A stretch of 64,000 nucleotides of DNA. Source: Neospora caninum Liverpool. Its lineage: Eukaryota > Apicomplexa > Conoidasida > Eucoccidiorida > Sarcocystidae. The position numbers and the translations under genes are program-made. Where the stretch lies: assembly GCF_000208865.1 (NCBI RefSeq), contig NC_018394.1, forward strand, positions 3,413,797-3,477,796. The letters are read 5' to 3'. The notes beneath the pieces were generated by a model, which searched no databases, was not told where the DNA came from, and was given only the letters and a program-made list of their open reading frames with translations. Below are positions 22,909 through 34,711 of the stretch, piece by piece; position 1 is the first letter of the stretch, and every line of letters begins with the position of its first letter.

Positions 22909-25900
22909 GTCTAGCTACGCATCCATCTATACCTCTGTGGATAACCACCGGCCTCGCCTTCCGTCGGCTTACCTTTCTCTGTGTATATGCACCTATACAA
23001 ATATATCTACATATATATATATATATACATATAGATAGATGCATGAATATATATATATATATATATACATATATGTATGTTAATGCAAGGACGTAAATTG
23101 CTGTGTGATTGTTCCATTCGGTCTCGGGTGCCCGTTTTGAATACGCGAAAGCACTTTTAAGAATCTTCCTGCGTGGATGGGAGTTGCGAGTCGTTTACCT
23201 TTGACGATCGCGGCTAGGTGGCGTGCTTCGTAGCGGTGCGCCAGCTCGGCGACCACGCGCTGCACATACACCGCAGAGGACAAGGGACACGAGGGAGATG
23301 CTTCTACGCGAGAGAAGGCCTTTGTGCCGCTGGATCGAAATCAAAGCAAGGTGGACCAAACGAGAAAAAGGGGGGAGAAGAAACAGGAACACGGAGAAGG
23401 GAGGAAAGAAGAAACGCGGCGTGTCCCTTCGGCGCCACCCTGCGCGCCCGTCATTCTGTCGATCTGAACTCTGTCTCGCTTGTTCGTGTGGGGCCGTCGT
23501 TTTCCGTCTTGTGTGCGTCGCTCTCTGCTTTCCTCATCGGTTGCGTCTTCACCTCTTTCTCGTTTCCTTTCCCTTGCTTTACCTGCAGCGCGACGAAGAA
23601 GATGTCCAGGCGCCCTTGAGGATCGTCCGGGGGCAGCACCTGCCACGGAAGAACCGAGAGAAGACGCAAGCTCGAACATGCGAGGAGCGCGAAGAAAAAC
23701 GCGGAAGAGAGGAAAGGCACGGCTCTCACATCGCCAACAAACACGGGCCGAACAAGACGGAAAGGAAGAACGTTCCGCGACAGACCGACGCACAACAACA
23801 CCCCGACGCGGCGGGAAGAAACGTGCCCGCACGAGAGGCTCTAGTTCCCCTCTCTAAGGATCGACATTCTCTCGTCTCTCGCGCTCGTCTGTCGTGCAGA
23901 TCTCTCGCTTCGCCTCCACGTTTTCGTTTCTTGCTCGTATGTGCTTCTTTCCGGTGTCGCCTCCTCGGCGGCCGGGGGTCGCGGTTTTGTCTCACTTGCG
24001 GCTGCGGAACGAGGGCCTTAGACCGCGAGGAGACTGCCGCAGCGAGGACTGAGAAAAAGCGAAAACACAGAAAGGGACACACTCGCGCGTCGCGCTGTCT
24101 CACAGCCTTGCGCAATTTATTCGCGGCCCCGTGTGGATGAAGAAAGGAAAGATCGGTGCGCTGGTGCGAACTAACGATCGCCTCCACCTGGGTTCATTCT
24201 GTGTATTCTCCACATTGCTTTCTCCGCCACCCTGGACGGGCGAACCTCTCTCCGCGATGCGGAGGATCCTCCATGTCGTAGAACCTCATCGTCAAAACCG
24301 GGGAGTACATATCCGAGGCAGCTCTAGGAAGTAGATATAGAACTAAATAAAACTAAACTAGGCATCCACGCGACAGTCAAATAACTGTAACTCCAGCTGT
24401 GCGGGCCTCGAGCGCCGTCCCAGGCTTTCTGCTGCGCCTTCTCTCAATCTTTCTTCCCACGTCTTGCTCCTCTATAGGACTGCAGTCCCCCTTAGAGTCT
24501 CCTCTTTGCTCCTCTCTTCTTCTCTTTGCTTCCTTTTTCATCTCCACGCTCAGCGCACCGTAGGCTTCCGGGAGTTTGCCAGTGAAGGCGTCGAAGACGG
24601 CGAGGCAAAGAGCCCTGAAAAAGACACGACTCCACAACAGCCGAAACGCGCCTCAGTCCACGACCAAGAAATCGCCTTCTCTCTTGCTGTCTTTCTTCCT
24701 CTTTTTTCTCTGTCCGTGGGTCTCCGGAGACGCTACTCCAGTGCACCCGACAGAGCTTCTGCCTCTGTTTTCGCCTCGAAGGAAAGCGCCGAGGGGAAAG
24801 GCGGGTTGCCTCGCTCGCCTACCTGCTGTCCTTTGCGATCTTCGCCCACTGCTGCATGCGCAGTTTCCGCTTCTCGTCGAGGTTCTCCTCCTCCATCATC
24901 TTTCCAACTCCCTGGACGCAGACGGAGAAACACAGATCGGCTTCGTCGCCAGTCGCGCGCGCCTCTCGCCAGAGTCGCAAAACCCGTGCCAGTGTGTGCC
25001 TGCGGACTGCGTCCGCGATGAAACATCTCCACACGTCTCGACAGGCCTGCGAACTGCATGCACTTTGAACACTCCAGGCTCCAAAAAGAGGTGCGGCACA
25101 CCCTGAAGAAGGCAAGAGACGCGTCCCAAAGGACGAGGAGACGCCTCCCTTTAAACCGAAGGACGCTCCGCGGCCGGCTCCGCAGACAGGCGGACCCACA
25201 CGCAACAACGCTCCCCCGCTCGACACACACACACACACACCACGTCTTTCTCTGCCGACTGCTCTCGCTTCTCGTCTTTCTCCCTCTCTCTTGCGCAATT
25301 TTGCGTCGAATGCGTTCTCCCTTTCCGTGAAGAGCGCAGGAAGAGACACCGCAGACACGCACTTGCTGCAAAAGCGACGCGTAGCGGACGCCGGCGTCTC
25401 CCCGCAGGGACTGTTGTTTGTGCTGGCCGCCGGCGCCTCCGTGCGGTTTTTCTGGAGCACATCAGGACAAAACACTGCGCAGTTCCTCGGAAAAACAAAG
25501 AAGCTGGATCCGCGCTGGGACGTGACGGCAGGAAGAGGGGAGACGCGACAGAAGGAAGGCAGCGTGGCGGGAAACCGAAAGAGGGGGGAGTACGCTTGGG
25601 AAGAGAGGATTTCGCAGGCGTTTCCTTGTTTTTTGTTTGCAGCCTCGCCTGCCTCTGAGGCCATCGCCGCTTGAGCCTTTGGCGCTTTGTCCACTCTTTT
25701 GAAACCACTGAAGGTCGCCCGTCTTACCGTCGCTCTGGCGAAGATTCAAGAAGAAGCGCAGCAGCAGAATGATATCGCGTTCGACCTCCAAGCACCGCGA
25801 AATGTCCAGGCAGTACCCTGCATCAACAGACATACATGCGCATGCAAAACACACGAAACAATGCATCCACACGCACCAAGACATATATAAACGCATACAC

Positions 25901-28900
25901 GTCTTCAGCGATAAGATAAACGGATTTTTAACGAGGATCTACGCCTGCACACATGCACCACAGCAAGAAACTCGCAAGCGCCCTGTGAACACGGATATCT
26001 CTATCTTTCTATTCACCTTGCCGTTCCTTTCTCACCCGCCCAGTCGATTCAGGCTGTCTCGCCTGTCGACCGAACCTAACAGCCAAATCGAATCAATGTG
26101 CCTTTGCTGAAGGGCGATGGCGAGACTTCACGGCACGACGGTATGAGGCAAAGAAACTCGACAGGTGTGATGTGCATAACAAGCGATCTCTAGATTTTGT
26201 CTCCTTCCTACCTTCTGCGAGGAACCACGAAGAGACGTCAGGATGTTTCTGCGCAGAGAGGAAAGTGGGAGACGCAGAAAAACAAACGTGCACCTCTTGT
26301 CTGTGTGGTCATTCAAAAACAAACATATACATAAATATAACTACATGTATATATACTTTTATATTTGGATGTGCGTAGGAAGCATGTGTACATTCGGCCG
26401 AAGCAAGCGACAGATTCAGGGGCCTACGTAGAGTCATTTATGTACTCCGCACGCACGTCCGTTTTCGTATTCGTTGTGTTTCGACAGTGGTGACACAGAT
26501 GCATTTCGTCTGAGTTCGACAGAGACAGGGAGAGAGTCTTTTCGCTTATCTCTTCCTCTGTTGTCCGTTTTCTTTCTTTCCTTACGAGCATTTCGGCGTG
26601 GATGAGGTCGACGCAGAGTCGAAAGCGGCTGCTGAGATCTCCGTATCTAAAGAGATCACCACAGAAAACCCCAAGAAGAACACATGGAAGAAGATACGAC
26701 AAACGGCAGTCTGACCTGCCATCCCTGGAGGATTCACTCTTCCTCTTTCCCTCTACCTCTGTCTCTCTTTCCGTCTCACGTTCGCCTTTTTTCTCTGTAT
26801 CCCTTGCTCTGTCCACCTTTCTCTCGTCCTTTCTTCCAATCCGCTCCCGCCCGCTTCTCTTCTCGCCTTTCCCCGTTCCCCGGCGCCACGTCTGGCGGCC
26901 TCGGCCTCTCAAAAAGATTCGCGACCCGCCGGCGTCGCCTCTCTCTCTGTTGCCACCGGCGTCTCTCTCTCGTCCTTCGCCAGCGGCCTGTTTCGCGCGA
27001 CTGCCGTTTCTCCATTTTTCGGATTTTGGCCCTTTCCCCTTCCTGTCGGTTCCTCGCTCGTCTCTCTCCCCTTCTCCGCGTCAGAGTCGATTCGGAGCAA
27101 CAATCCCCCCCCCCTTTTTTGGATCCTCTCCATATGCTCCGTCACGCTCACAGAGGATCTCCCCCCCTGAGGCTGTTTTATTCGCACTGCGGTTGCATGC
27201 CCCCCGCAGCGAAGACCACCTGTTTCGACCCGTTAACCCTCGGACGTTCTTCGTATACCTTTCGACGAGGCGTTCGGCGTCCTCCTGGGACAGCTGCTGG
27301 AGCCTCGCGCCGAGTTCTGTGCGTTCCAGGGTGGTGTCCGCACTGGCGGCGCTCGCCAAATCCTCAGTCTTGAGGATTTGGACTTCGTCGATGAGCGACA
27401 CGGCGCCGAGAACGCCCATTCGAGGGCGATCTGCCTCGACGTAGACGTCGTCGCCACGCCACGCGACCAGCGGCGGGGAGGTTTGCATGCGTTTTTCCCC
27501 CTCCGCGCCGCCCTGCTTCCGATCTGACGCGGCCAGGCCGGGAGCGGCTGCCTTCGCGAACGAGGCGACGCCGCCGGAGTGGAAGGCACAGAGCCGCAAC
27601 TCCGGTTCGACTTGCTCAAGCAGCTTCTTGAACAGGTTTTCTTCGCGCTCCTGCGTCGACGAAACCCGCTTCAGGTGTACGTACACCTGGCGCAGGTCCT
27701 CGAGCGTCTGCCGCGCGTCTTCCCACCTCTCTTGCTCCTGCAGGAGCGCCGCGAGGATGCTCAGCCGGTACGCGCGGGCTTCGAGCTTCGTTTTCTCGTC
27801 GCAGAGCGGGACGAGCTCGCAGGCGAGCGAGGCAAAGTACGCCTCGATTTCCTCCTCGGTCAGCGCATGCGGCTGAAGGAGCAGCGCATGCGGCGCCTCT
27901 TCCGCGGCGCCGCTCTTCTTCCCGGACGCAGGCTTCGCGTCCTCCTTCGCCTTGGGCAGCGCGCCGGTCCCCTTGCTCGCCTTCGCCTCCGAGGAAGCCG
28001 GCGGCGGGGCCAGCAGACTCGGCGTCGGGCTGTTGCAGAGATTTTCCAGAAGCTGCGCATACATCAGCGCCTTCGACAACCGCTGGATCGCGTGGCGCCG
28101 CACGCGCGGATTCTGCAAACAGAGGAAACCGCGGCAGAGACTGGGAAGCACGAGGCGTACTCGAAGGGAAGGGAACGAGAGTGACAGGAGAAGAGAAAAG
28201 ACAGAGAGAAAGAGAGGAAGCAGAAAGAAGACAGGAAGCAGAAAGAGGAGAGGAAGCATACAGAGGAGAGGAAGGGAAGGAGAGAAAGAGAAGGAGAGAG
28301 AGAGGAGTGAAAGAGAGAAGATCGCTGGACAGGCCGAGAAAAAATTCGAGAGGATCGTTCCTCACCAGGACAGCTGCAGCGGCATTTTCGCCCTTGAGTT
28401 GCATCGCGTAGCTCCACGCGCGTTCGGCCTGCGTGAGGACGAGGAGAAGAACCCTGGGAGAGGAGAGAAGAAACACGGCTCTTCATGGTCGCACTCCCGT
28501 CTTGCTGACCCGCCCCCGCCTCCCTGTGTGTCTTTCTTCTCGGCTCTTCTCCCCTTTCCTTCGCCTCGCAAGCTGCGTGCAGGTTTCGCGCCGCCGCGTG
28601 TCCTGAACCAAAGGACGCGGTCTTCTCACGGTCTCTGGAACGCGTCCGTTCTCTCGTCTCGATCGCTTCCTTTCTTTCCTCTTTCGACTTCCTTTTCTCC
28701 CTTGTCTGTTCTTCCGTTTTTCGTCGCGCTTTCTGCTCACCGTTCATCTCGTATGACAACAGGCAGTTTCCGCAGCTGGTATCGGTTTCGGCCTTGTCGG
28801 AGTTCGAGGCTGCCTCGCAGTCTGTTGAGGCGAGCTGTGCAGTAGCGCCTGTACCTGAGGAAGTCTCCGTGACGCAGTCCATTCGCCTCTCTCCTCTCTT

Positions 28901-29000
28901 CCGCGTACAGCGCGAGGGAGAGAGAAAAGGGTTTGAACAGAGCTCCCTCCGCGGGTCGCCCCTCCCGGTGTCTCTCCCCAGCCGCGGGGAGTTCGCCCAT
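21618..29000 (-). CDS. SRP68: Signal recognition particle subunit SRP68
   Basis: Thirteen minus-strand exons join in phase: 29000-28741, 28453-28366, 28112-27238, 26646-26586, 25785-25728, 25451-25363, 24911-24823, 24614-24461, 23639-23583, 23259-23199, 22678-22542, 22287-22213 and 21719-21618, giving 701 residues (human SRP68: about 627). SRP68 hallmarks appear in order: NGLRHGDFLRYRRYC near residue 45 (the RNA-binding N-terminal region), QAERAWSYAMQLKGENA, DEKTKLEARAYRLSILAALL, then EPLPCKPVLFDL joined to ALASYAPP, and the terminal GFVKSLFGR. The family binds 7SL RNA and SRP72 and targets nascent secretory proteins to the ER. A Lys/Ala/Ser-rich insert in exon 3 (about 27890-28020) explains some of the extra length. 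The start is the first ATG of the frame that leads into the conserved helix. Exon 5 has a poor pyrimidine tract at its acceptor and the donor of exon 8 is uncertain. Divergent neighbour: the twin-CX9C gene. Confidence 0.93.
22874..22904. repeat. (TA)n microsatellite, SRP68 intron
   Basis: About fifteen TA units in the intron between SRP68 exons 10 and 11. Confidence 0.93.
23000..23084. repeat. TA/TACA-rich microsatellite, SRP68 intron
   Basis: Alternating TA blocks separated by TACATATAGATAGATG-like interruptions, in the same SRP68 intron as the (TA)n run at 22874. Confidence 0.85.
28183..28320. repeat. Purine-rich imperfect repeats, SRP68 intron 2
   Basis: GAAGCAGAAAGA- and GAGAGGAAGC-like units recur on the plus strand, which means pyrimidine-rich on the SRP68 sense strand. 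They fill most of the 253-nt intron 28365-28113. Confidence 0.85.
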
Positions 29001-30618
29001 CTTTCCTGACTCTCGTCACCCACGGAGCGCCGCTCTTCTGTCCCTAGGGCGACGAACGCGGGAGTCCCCAAGTGAGACACGAATGCGACGAAGGAGACAG
29101 GGGAGAAAAGGAAGAAGACGGACGGGAAGAAGCGGTAAACAGGCCGCAAGCGACGCAGAGGTTCGCGGACGGGGAAAGAAAGGACAGAGCAGGCTGTGAA
29201 TGCAAACGAACGGCGACAAACGCGACAAGATAAGACGAGAAAAGAGGAGAGGAAAAGGGGAGCTTGTAATCGAATCAACGAGGGACGAAGGCGTCAGAGA
29301 AACGATGATACCCAAAGGAGGGAGACGGAAAGCCGGGGGAGAGGAGGGTATGAACCCCTTACAGAAACACCGACAAGACTGAGAACCAAGAGAGGAAGCG
29401 AGCCTACGAGTGGGAGAAGAAAGGCGCGCTTTCTTTCTCTCGGATTTGCGAGGGTTCGTCTATCTCTCAGCTGTACGCGGCTCAGCAGAAAAAAGAGTGA
29501 CGTTTTCGTCTCCCCACAAAACCGCGAGAACTGTTCCTTTCCGTTCTCGCCTTCTCGTTTTTCTCCCTTCTCGCACACCTGGTGTCTGACGAAACGCAGA
29601 GAAAGGTGGAGAATTAGGCTCCTGCGTGTGTCTCTGGCGTCCACGCAAATCCGCATCTCCTCGGGCGAAACTTTTCGAAGCGAAAAACAAAGACAAGCTG
29701 CGAGAAAATCGAGGGCTGCGCACGCCGTCCCTGCGATGGCGCCCTTGCAGCTCTCCTCCCTTTTTCCTTTTTTTGAAGTCGTTACTTCTCCTCCAGGATG
29801 GGACATGAAAAGAGAAAAGGGGAGATTTTCTGAAAGCGAGGCAGAGAATCGCGCGAACGTCCGCCCCCGCCTCTCTTTTCTCGTTTTTATCGCTTTTCTC
29901 ACGGCTCGCCGCCCGGAAGAGGGAAAGCGGACCGTGCTGTGTGTCTCGCGCTCCGTCGAGCAAGGTGGGCACACACAGCGGGTGTGAGATGGAAGGCTGC
30001 GCGGCGCATGCAGTTGGGAACATGCCCGGGCAAGCGAGGACGAGAGAGGCGAAGCATCGACTTTTTCACGCATTTTCGTCTCCGCAGAACCCCTCGCTTC
30101 TCTCTGCTTCAGTCTCGCCCTCTTACCATTTGTCTCCCTTTCCGGAAACACCCGCCCCTCGCTTTCCTGGCCTTTGTCTCTCGAGTGTCCATACACCGGG
30201 GACGCCACCGGAGGATTCGCGGCGACGACTGGTTTTTGGACGAGCCTTTCTCGCACGCCTTCTCCTCGCCTCTCCTTTTTTCCGTTCTCTTCTCCCTCGC
30301 TCTCTGTCGTGTTCCACACGCGACAGAACGTGGCAGTGACCTTCCGCCGTATTCACACCAGCGACGCGCGAGTCCCCTGCTGTGTCGCCCCAGCTCACTT
30401 CTGCCTCTCATCTCTCTTTCTTTTCGCTCCTGTTCTTCGTCTGAGTCTCCCAGCTCCTCGCTCTCTCCACCCATCTCTCGCCTTCTGCGTAGCTCCTCCC
30501 TCCCTGTCGTCCTTGCTGGCTGCTCCTCCCTCCCTCTCCCTTTTCCCCGTTTCCCCCTGTCCTGTCCTCTCTGGTTCCTTTTCCCTTCTCGCTCGTTCCT
30601 TTTTCTTCGCTTCTCACC
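29001..30618. other. Divergent promoter interval, SRP68 / twin-CX9C gene
   Basis: About 1.6 kb lie between the two start codons. From 29050 to about 29400 the plus strand is purine-rich (minus-strand leader); from 30080 to 30618 it is strongly pyrimidine-rich (plus-strand leader). The long open frames on both strands here reflect this skew; none has a recognisable domain. No promoter element can be assigned with confidence. Confidence 0.65.
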
Positions 30619-33600
30619 ATGGCGTCTTCGCTGCCGCATCCGCCCTCGGCGAACGTCGCCTTGTCCTTCACGTCTGCGCCGGCGGACCCAATGTCTCGCG
30701 CCGAGGCCAAGGGCGCAAACATCCGCCTGGAGCTGCAAAGCATTGAAAGAGAGTTGAAGGATTGGTGGATGAGCCGAAAGATCCTCAGAGACGTAGGCAG
30801 AGAGCGGCGCCGAATCCGAGAAAACAGAGATAATAGACAAACAGACACACAGGGAAAGACTTCTCTCTCGACCGCCTCACAGCCGCGCGTTGCCCACAAA
30901 GCCGTAAAAAAGTGAAAGCCTGAGAAGAGCCGCGAAAAAAAGAGACAGCAAGTTTAAGTTTTGCGCATCCCAGTGGCGATTTGCTTGGTGCAACGGTGCC
31001 TCCGTTAGCTGCTTGCGTCTACGGCTGATGTCTCTCCCTTTCCACTTTTCTTCTCTTTGCAGCGAAACATCGGTTTGTTCAACCTCCTGCAACACCACAA
31101 CTTTGTCGGTCTCTCCATCAACAACGCCAAAATGTCCGACAGCCAGCGCGTCATGTGGACGGAACTCGTTCAAGGCAAGGTGCGATTCCCTTTTGATGCC
31201 GCGTAACTGGATCCATCCGTTCAGGGTCGCAGGTTTGCATTTCTGTAGTCGATTGAGGGGATCCTCCTGCGAACACTCAAACCGTGTCGAGCGGTGTGAT
31301 GCCAGAATTCAAGGTGATTCTCGACCGACTCAGACGCTCCGTCTCGGATGGAGAGAAATGCGAGAGACAAAGGCCAGCTCTCTCTGTTCTGCCAAAAGCG
31401 ACCGCCTCGAAGATTTATTCTTCTCTCGAGTTTAGATGCAACGCCAAAGGGTGGAGCGCGTACCTTCAGATATTTCCGTTCATGCAAACACACGCACACA
31501 ATCGGTCGTCTCATTCTCTCCATTTCACCCTCCACATACCATATATATATATATATGTCTATAGGTAGTATATATGTCTATAGGTAGAGATGTAGGTATA
31601 TATTTATATCTACATACTAGTAGGCAGGTAGGTCTATAAATAGGCAAATCGGTAGCGAGCGTCTATCTGACGGTGTGTTCTCGTCTGGGCTGTGCGTCTC
31701 TGTAGTGTCATCGTGCATCTGTTTGTTGATCTCCCTTTGTTTGGTTCGACTTGTCTTCCGTGCACAGGTGTATCTCTGCACGTGTATCTCTCTTTCTATG
31801 CAAGCATATGTGTGACTCCATTTCACAGCTTCCCTGTGAACGTCTATCTCTCTAGGCCACGCTAGACACAGGTCGGTTTCGCGGGAGAGACGAAGACAGG
31901 ACAATCGAAGTTGATTTCTGTCGTTATCTTCTGTCCCGGGGCACAAGTGAACACCTGCAGCTTTGAAAGTGTGATGCGTTTCTGTCGCACTTTCAGAGAG
32001 AATGCAGTGTAGCCAGTCTCTGTGCATGCGCGAAATTCTGTTTTTTTCAGCCGGACCTGGAAGACAGCTTGAGTGTTGATGCCCGCGAAATGAAGGTAGG
32101 TTCGCTCCGACAACACGGTTCGAGAGTAGCGTTTTGATCCGCGTTTTTCGCTTGAGTCTCTCGGCAAGTCTCTGGCGTTTGGCTCTTCGCTTCTTCCTTG
32201 TGCCCAGCCACGCTCTTCGCTTGTCTTTTTCCTTCTGTTGCTGGCTTTCTTCCGTGCAGGTGGACATGTACGAGAAGATGTTCAAACAGGCGGCGGACTT
32301 GGAGAACCCTTGCCGCATTCCTGGTAAGCGAAAAGTGCAACCCTTTGTGAGACAGTTCAGCGCCTCGCGAAGCCGGCATCCACTTCTTTCGCCGTTTCGC
32401 GACATCTTTCCTCGGAGAGTCGAACTGGAGAAAAAGGAACGGAGAACACGAACGTGCAGACTCTCGCCCTTCTGCATCCGATCAGGACACGCACAGATTC
32501 ACGCGAAAGCATTCACGTGTGCATAAATAGATGTAACATGCACATCTACCTACCTATCGTCCTATGATCTAACTACATATATACATAAATATACATATAA
32601 GCACGTGTATTCCGGCGTGTACACATGTGTGTCTGTATTTGCATAGCACCTAGCCTGTCGATATGTAAGGTCTCACTGCTGCACGCATACTCGTAGCGTG
32701 TGTATGGAAATCAGTGCACATATTTAAGTGTTGGCCTTGGCTGCAGGAGGCGCATGCCCGTGTGCGTGCGCTGTTGTGGGGAGCGTTGCACTGACGCGAA
32801 GTGAAGCGTTAGGAACGTGAGAACAGGTGTTCGACTTGTTCGTCCTCTTGTAGGAACTGCCTATCTGCGCTGTCTCCGCGACACCCTGGGCGACACACAG
32901 AGCGTAAGTTCCAAGAGATGGGAGACTGTCTTTCTACGCAGGCGATCCTAATTCCAGTCAAACTCCGGAAGACATGCACTGTGTAGAATACACATTTACA
33001 GACTTACATGTATATATAGGCAGATGTGTTGTGTGTATGTGTGCATACACGCGAGTACACATGGACGTGTGAGAAGGCATCGAAATATCCAGATATGTCC
33101 GCTCTGTGAAACGGCGTTTGCAGCTGTGCGTTTTAGCGCACCTCTCTGCAGGTGTATTTACGCCGCTACACTTGTTTTCGCCAATTCGAGGGAACCGACT
33201 GCTAGAAAACCACAGAAGTGAAGACGGCTTTTTCGAAGACGCCGCTGCTCCGTGTGCAGGGATTTACGCGTAGATGGTTCGGCGCCTTTCGGGATGCGCC
33301 TCTGTGCATGCGCGAGTCCGTCTTCTTATGCATGCACAGACTAGTTTTGGGATGTTTGCCTGCATGCGTGTGAGGAGCGGAATTGTCGTGATTGTTTCTG
33401 TGGACTGCGTGCATCTGCGCTGTCTCACGTTTTGCGGTGTGCGCTTCTGTTCTCAGGCGCGACGGTCGTCGTGCCTCAACGCGTTTAGCAGCTTCGATGC
33501 ATGCAGGAAAGGACTCCTCCAACAGCAGTCGGCATCAGTCGAGTATGTGTCAGCAGAAAACAATTCTTTTTGAAACTCGAAATGCGAAGACCAACGCACT

Positions 33601-34435
33601 GCGTGGTTCTGCCTACAACAAAGACAACTTGCAATTTTTCCACATGTGGATTCAAGTAGCAGGCGAATGCATATATACGGAGGCACCGCCCTGTTTCATG
33701 CATGCGCATTCACGCACATGGAGGGAAATAAACACGTATATGCGTGTGTACGCAAAAACGTAATTAACTCGAAATGCGCGATGAGTTGTAAATGACGGGG
33801 CATCTCTGCATGTGTAAGTCCAGGCGTAGAAACGTGTGTTGTTCGGCGCGTCTGGGGCATATATGCATCTTCGTACAGACATGTCTATTGGTTGCATCTT
33901 TGTTTCTACACGCCCATTGGTGACGTCGAGACTCAACACCGCTGCACATGTAAACAGAGACAGCCAGCTATAAACGCATGCCTCTATCCACGTAAGTGCA
34001 TGCATATGTGTGTGTGCACGGAACTACTTATTTGTATCGATGTTCGTGCACATACGCACATGTATATAAATGTGTGTATATGTACATGTATATATCCGCT
34101 TGTAGGTTTCTGTGAGGGCGGAAACGATGTCTTCGTTGTCGATGTGTTTGTGTATAAAGGCAGCTTTTTTTGCCGGCTCGGGTGTACGTACAGGAACAGT
34201 TTGATTCGTCAGAACCTGGCAGACCTCCGCGCAAAGGTAATCCCCCTTTTGCAGCCCTTGGGGAAGCAGAGAAAAATGTTTTTGTCGTGATTTTTGTGCA
34301 TGCACCACCTACGAAGGCACCCGCACGAGAAACATGTCCCGCGTTCGAGGAGCCAGGCATGCGAAAAAACTGGAGGAAAGTGCTCTCGATATTTCTAAGG
34401 CTTTGGCGTTACATGCATCAGCACACACTCATATG

Positions 34436-34473
<38 letters not shown>

Positions 34474-34711
34474 TGTGTATGTGTTGATGTGAGTCTCTCT
34501 CTCTAAACATATATATATATATATATATATATAGGTATCTAGGGAGGGGTGCGTCTATATTGAGTTCGCTCAGGGAGTTTGTCCTTTTTGAGATCTCAAA
34601 GTGTGAAGGGTTGGTGTGTGCAAATTTTGATTGTTTCCTCTGCCTTTTCTCTCTCTGCAGGCCTTGTTTGAGCGCCGCGCCGTACTGCTGGACTTGGTCG
34701 AGGGCAAATGA
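30619..34711 (+). CDS. Twin CX9C (CHCH-fold) protein, mitochondrial intermembrane-space type
   Basis: Eight exons join perfectly in phase: 30619-30792, 31063-31179, 32051-32095, 32260-32323, 32854-32903, 33457-33542, 34194-34236 and 34661-34711, giving 209 residues. The start is ATG in a CACCATGG context. Residues 130 to 166 contain two CX9C pairs, C130/C140 and C156/C166, spaced by 15 residues (CRIPGTAYLRC and CLNAFSSFDAC). This is the layout of CHCH proteins that are oxidised and trapped in the intermembrane space by the Mia40 pathway. There is no obvious cleavable presequence, as is usual for that route. N-terminal of the motif are helical segments with an unusual WW pair (LKDWWMSRK); C-terminal is a charged helix (SLIRQNLADLRAKALFERRA). 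I do not recognise an orthologue. Apicomplexan respiratory complexes and ATP synthase are known to contain lineage-specific CHCH subunits, so such a subunit or an assembly factor is a reasonable inference. Exon 6 could also read on to a stop at 33573, giving 188 residues. Confidence 0.87.
31540..31622. repeat. TA-rich microsatellite with TATAGGTAG units, intron 2 of the twin-CX9C gene
   Basis: A TATA run is followed by repeated GTCTATAGGTAG-like words inside the 871-nt second intron. Confidence 0.8.
34436..34534. repeat. Two (TA)n runs, last intron of the twin-CX9C gene
   Basis: Runs at about 34438-34471 and 34509-34533 are separated by a TG- and CT-rich spacer in the 424-nt intron before the final exon (34661). 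Confidence 0.9.
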
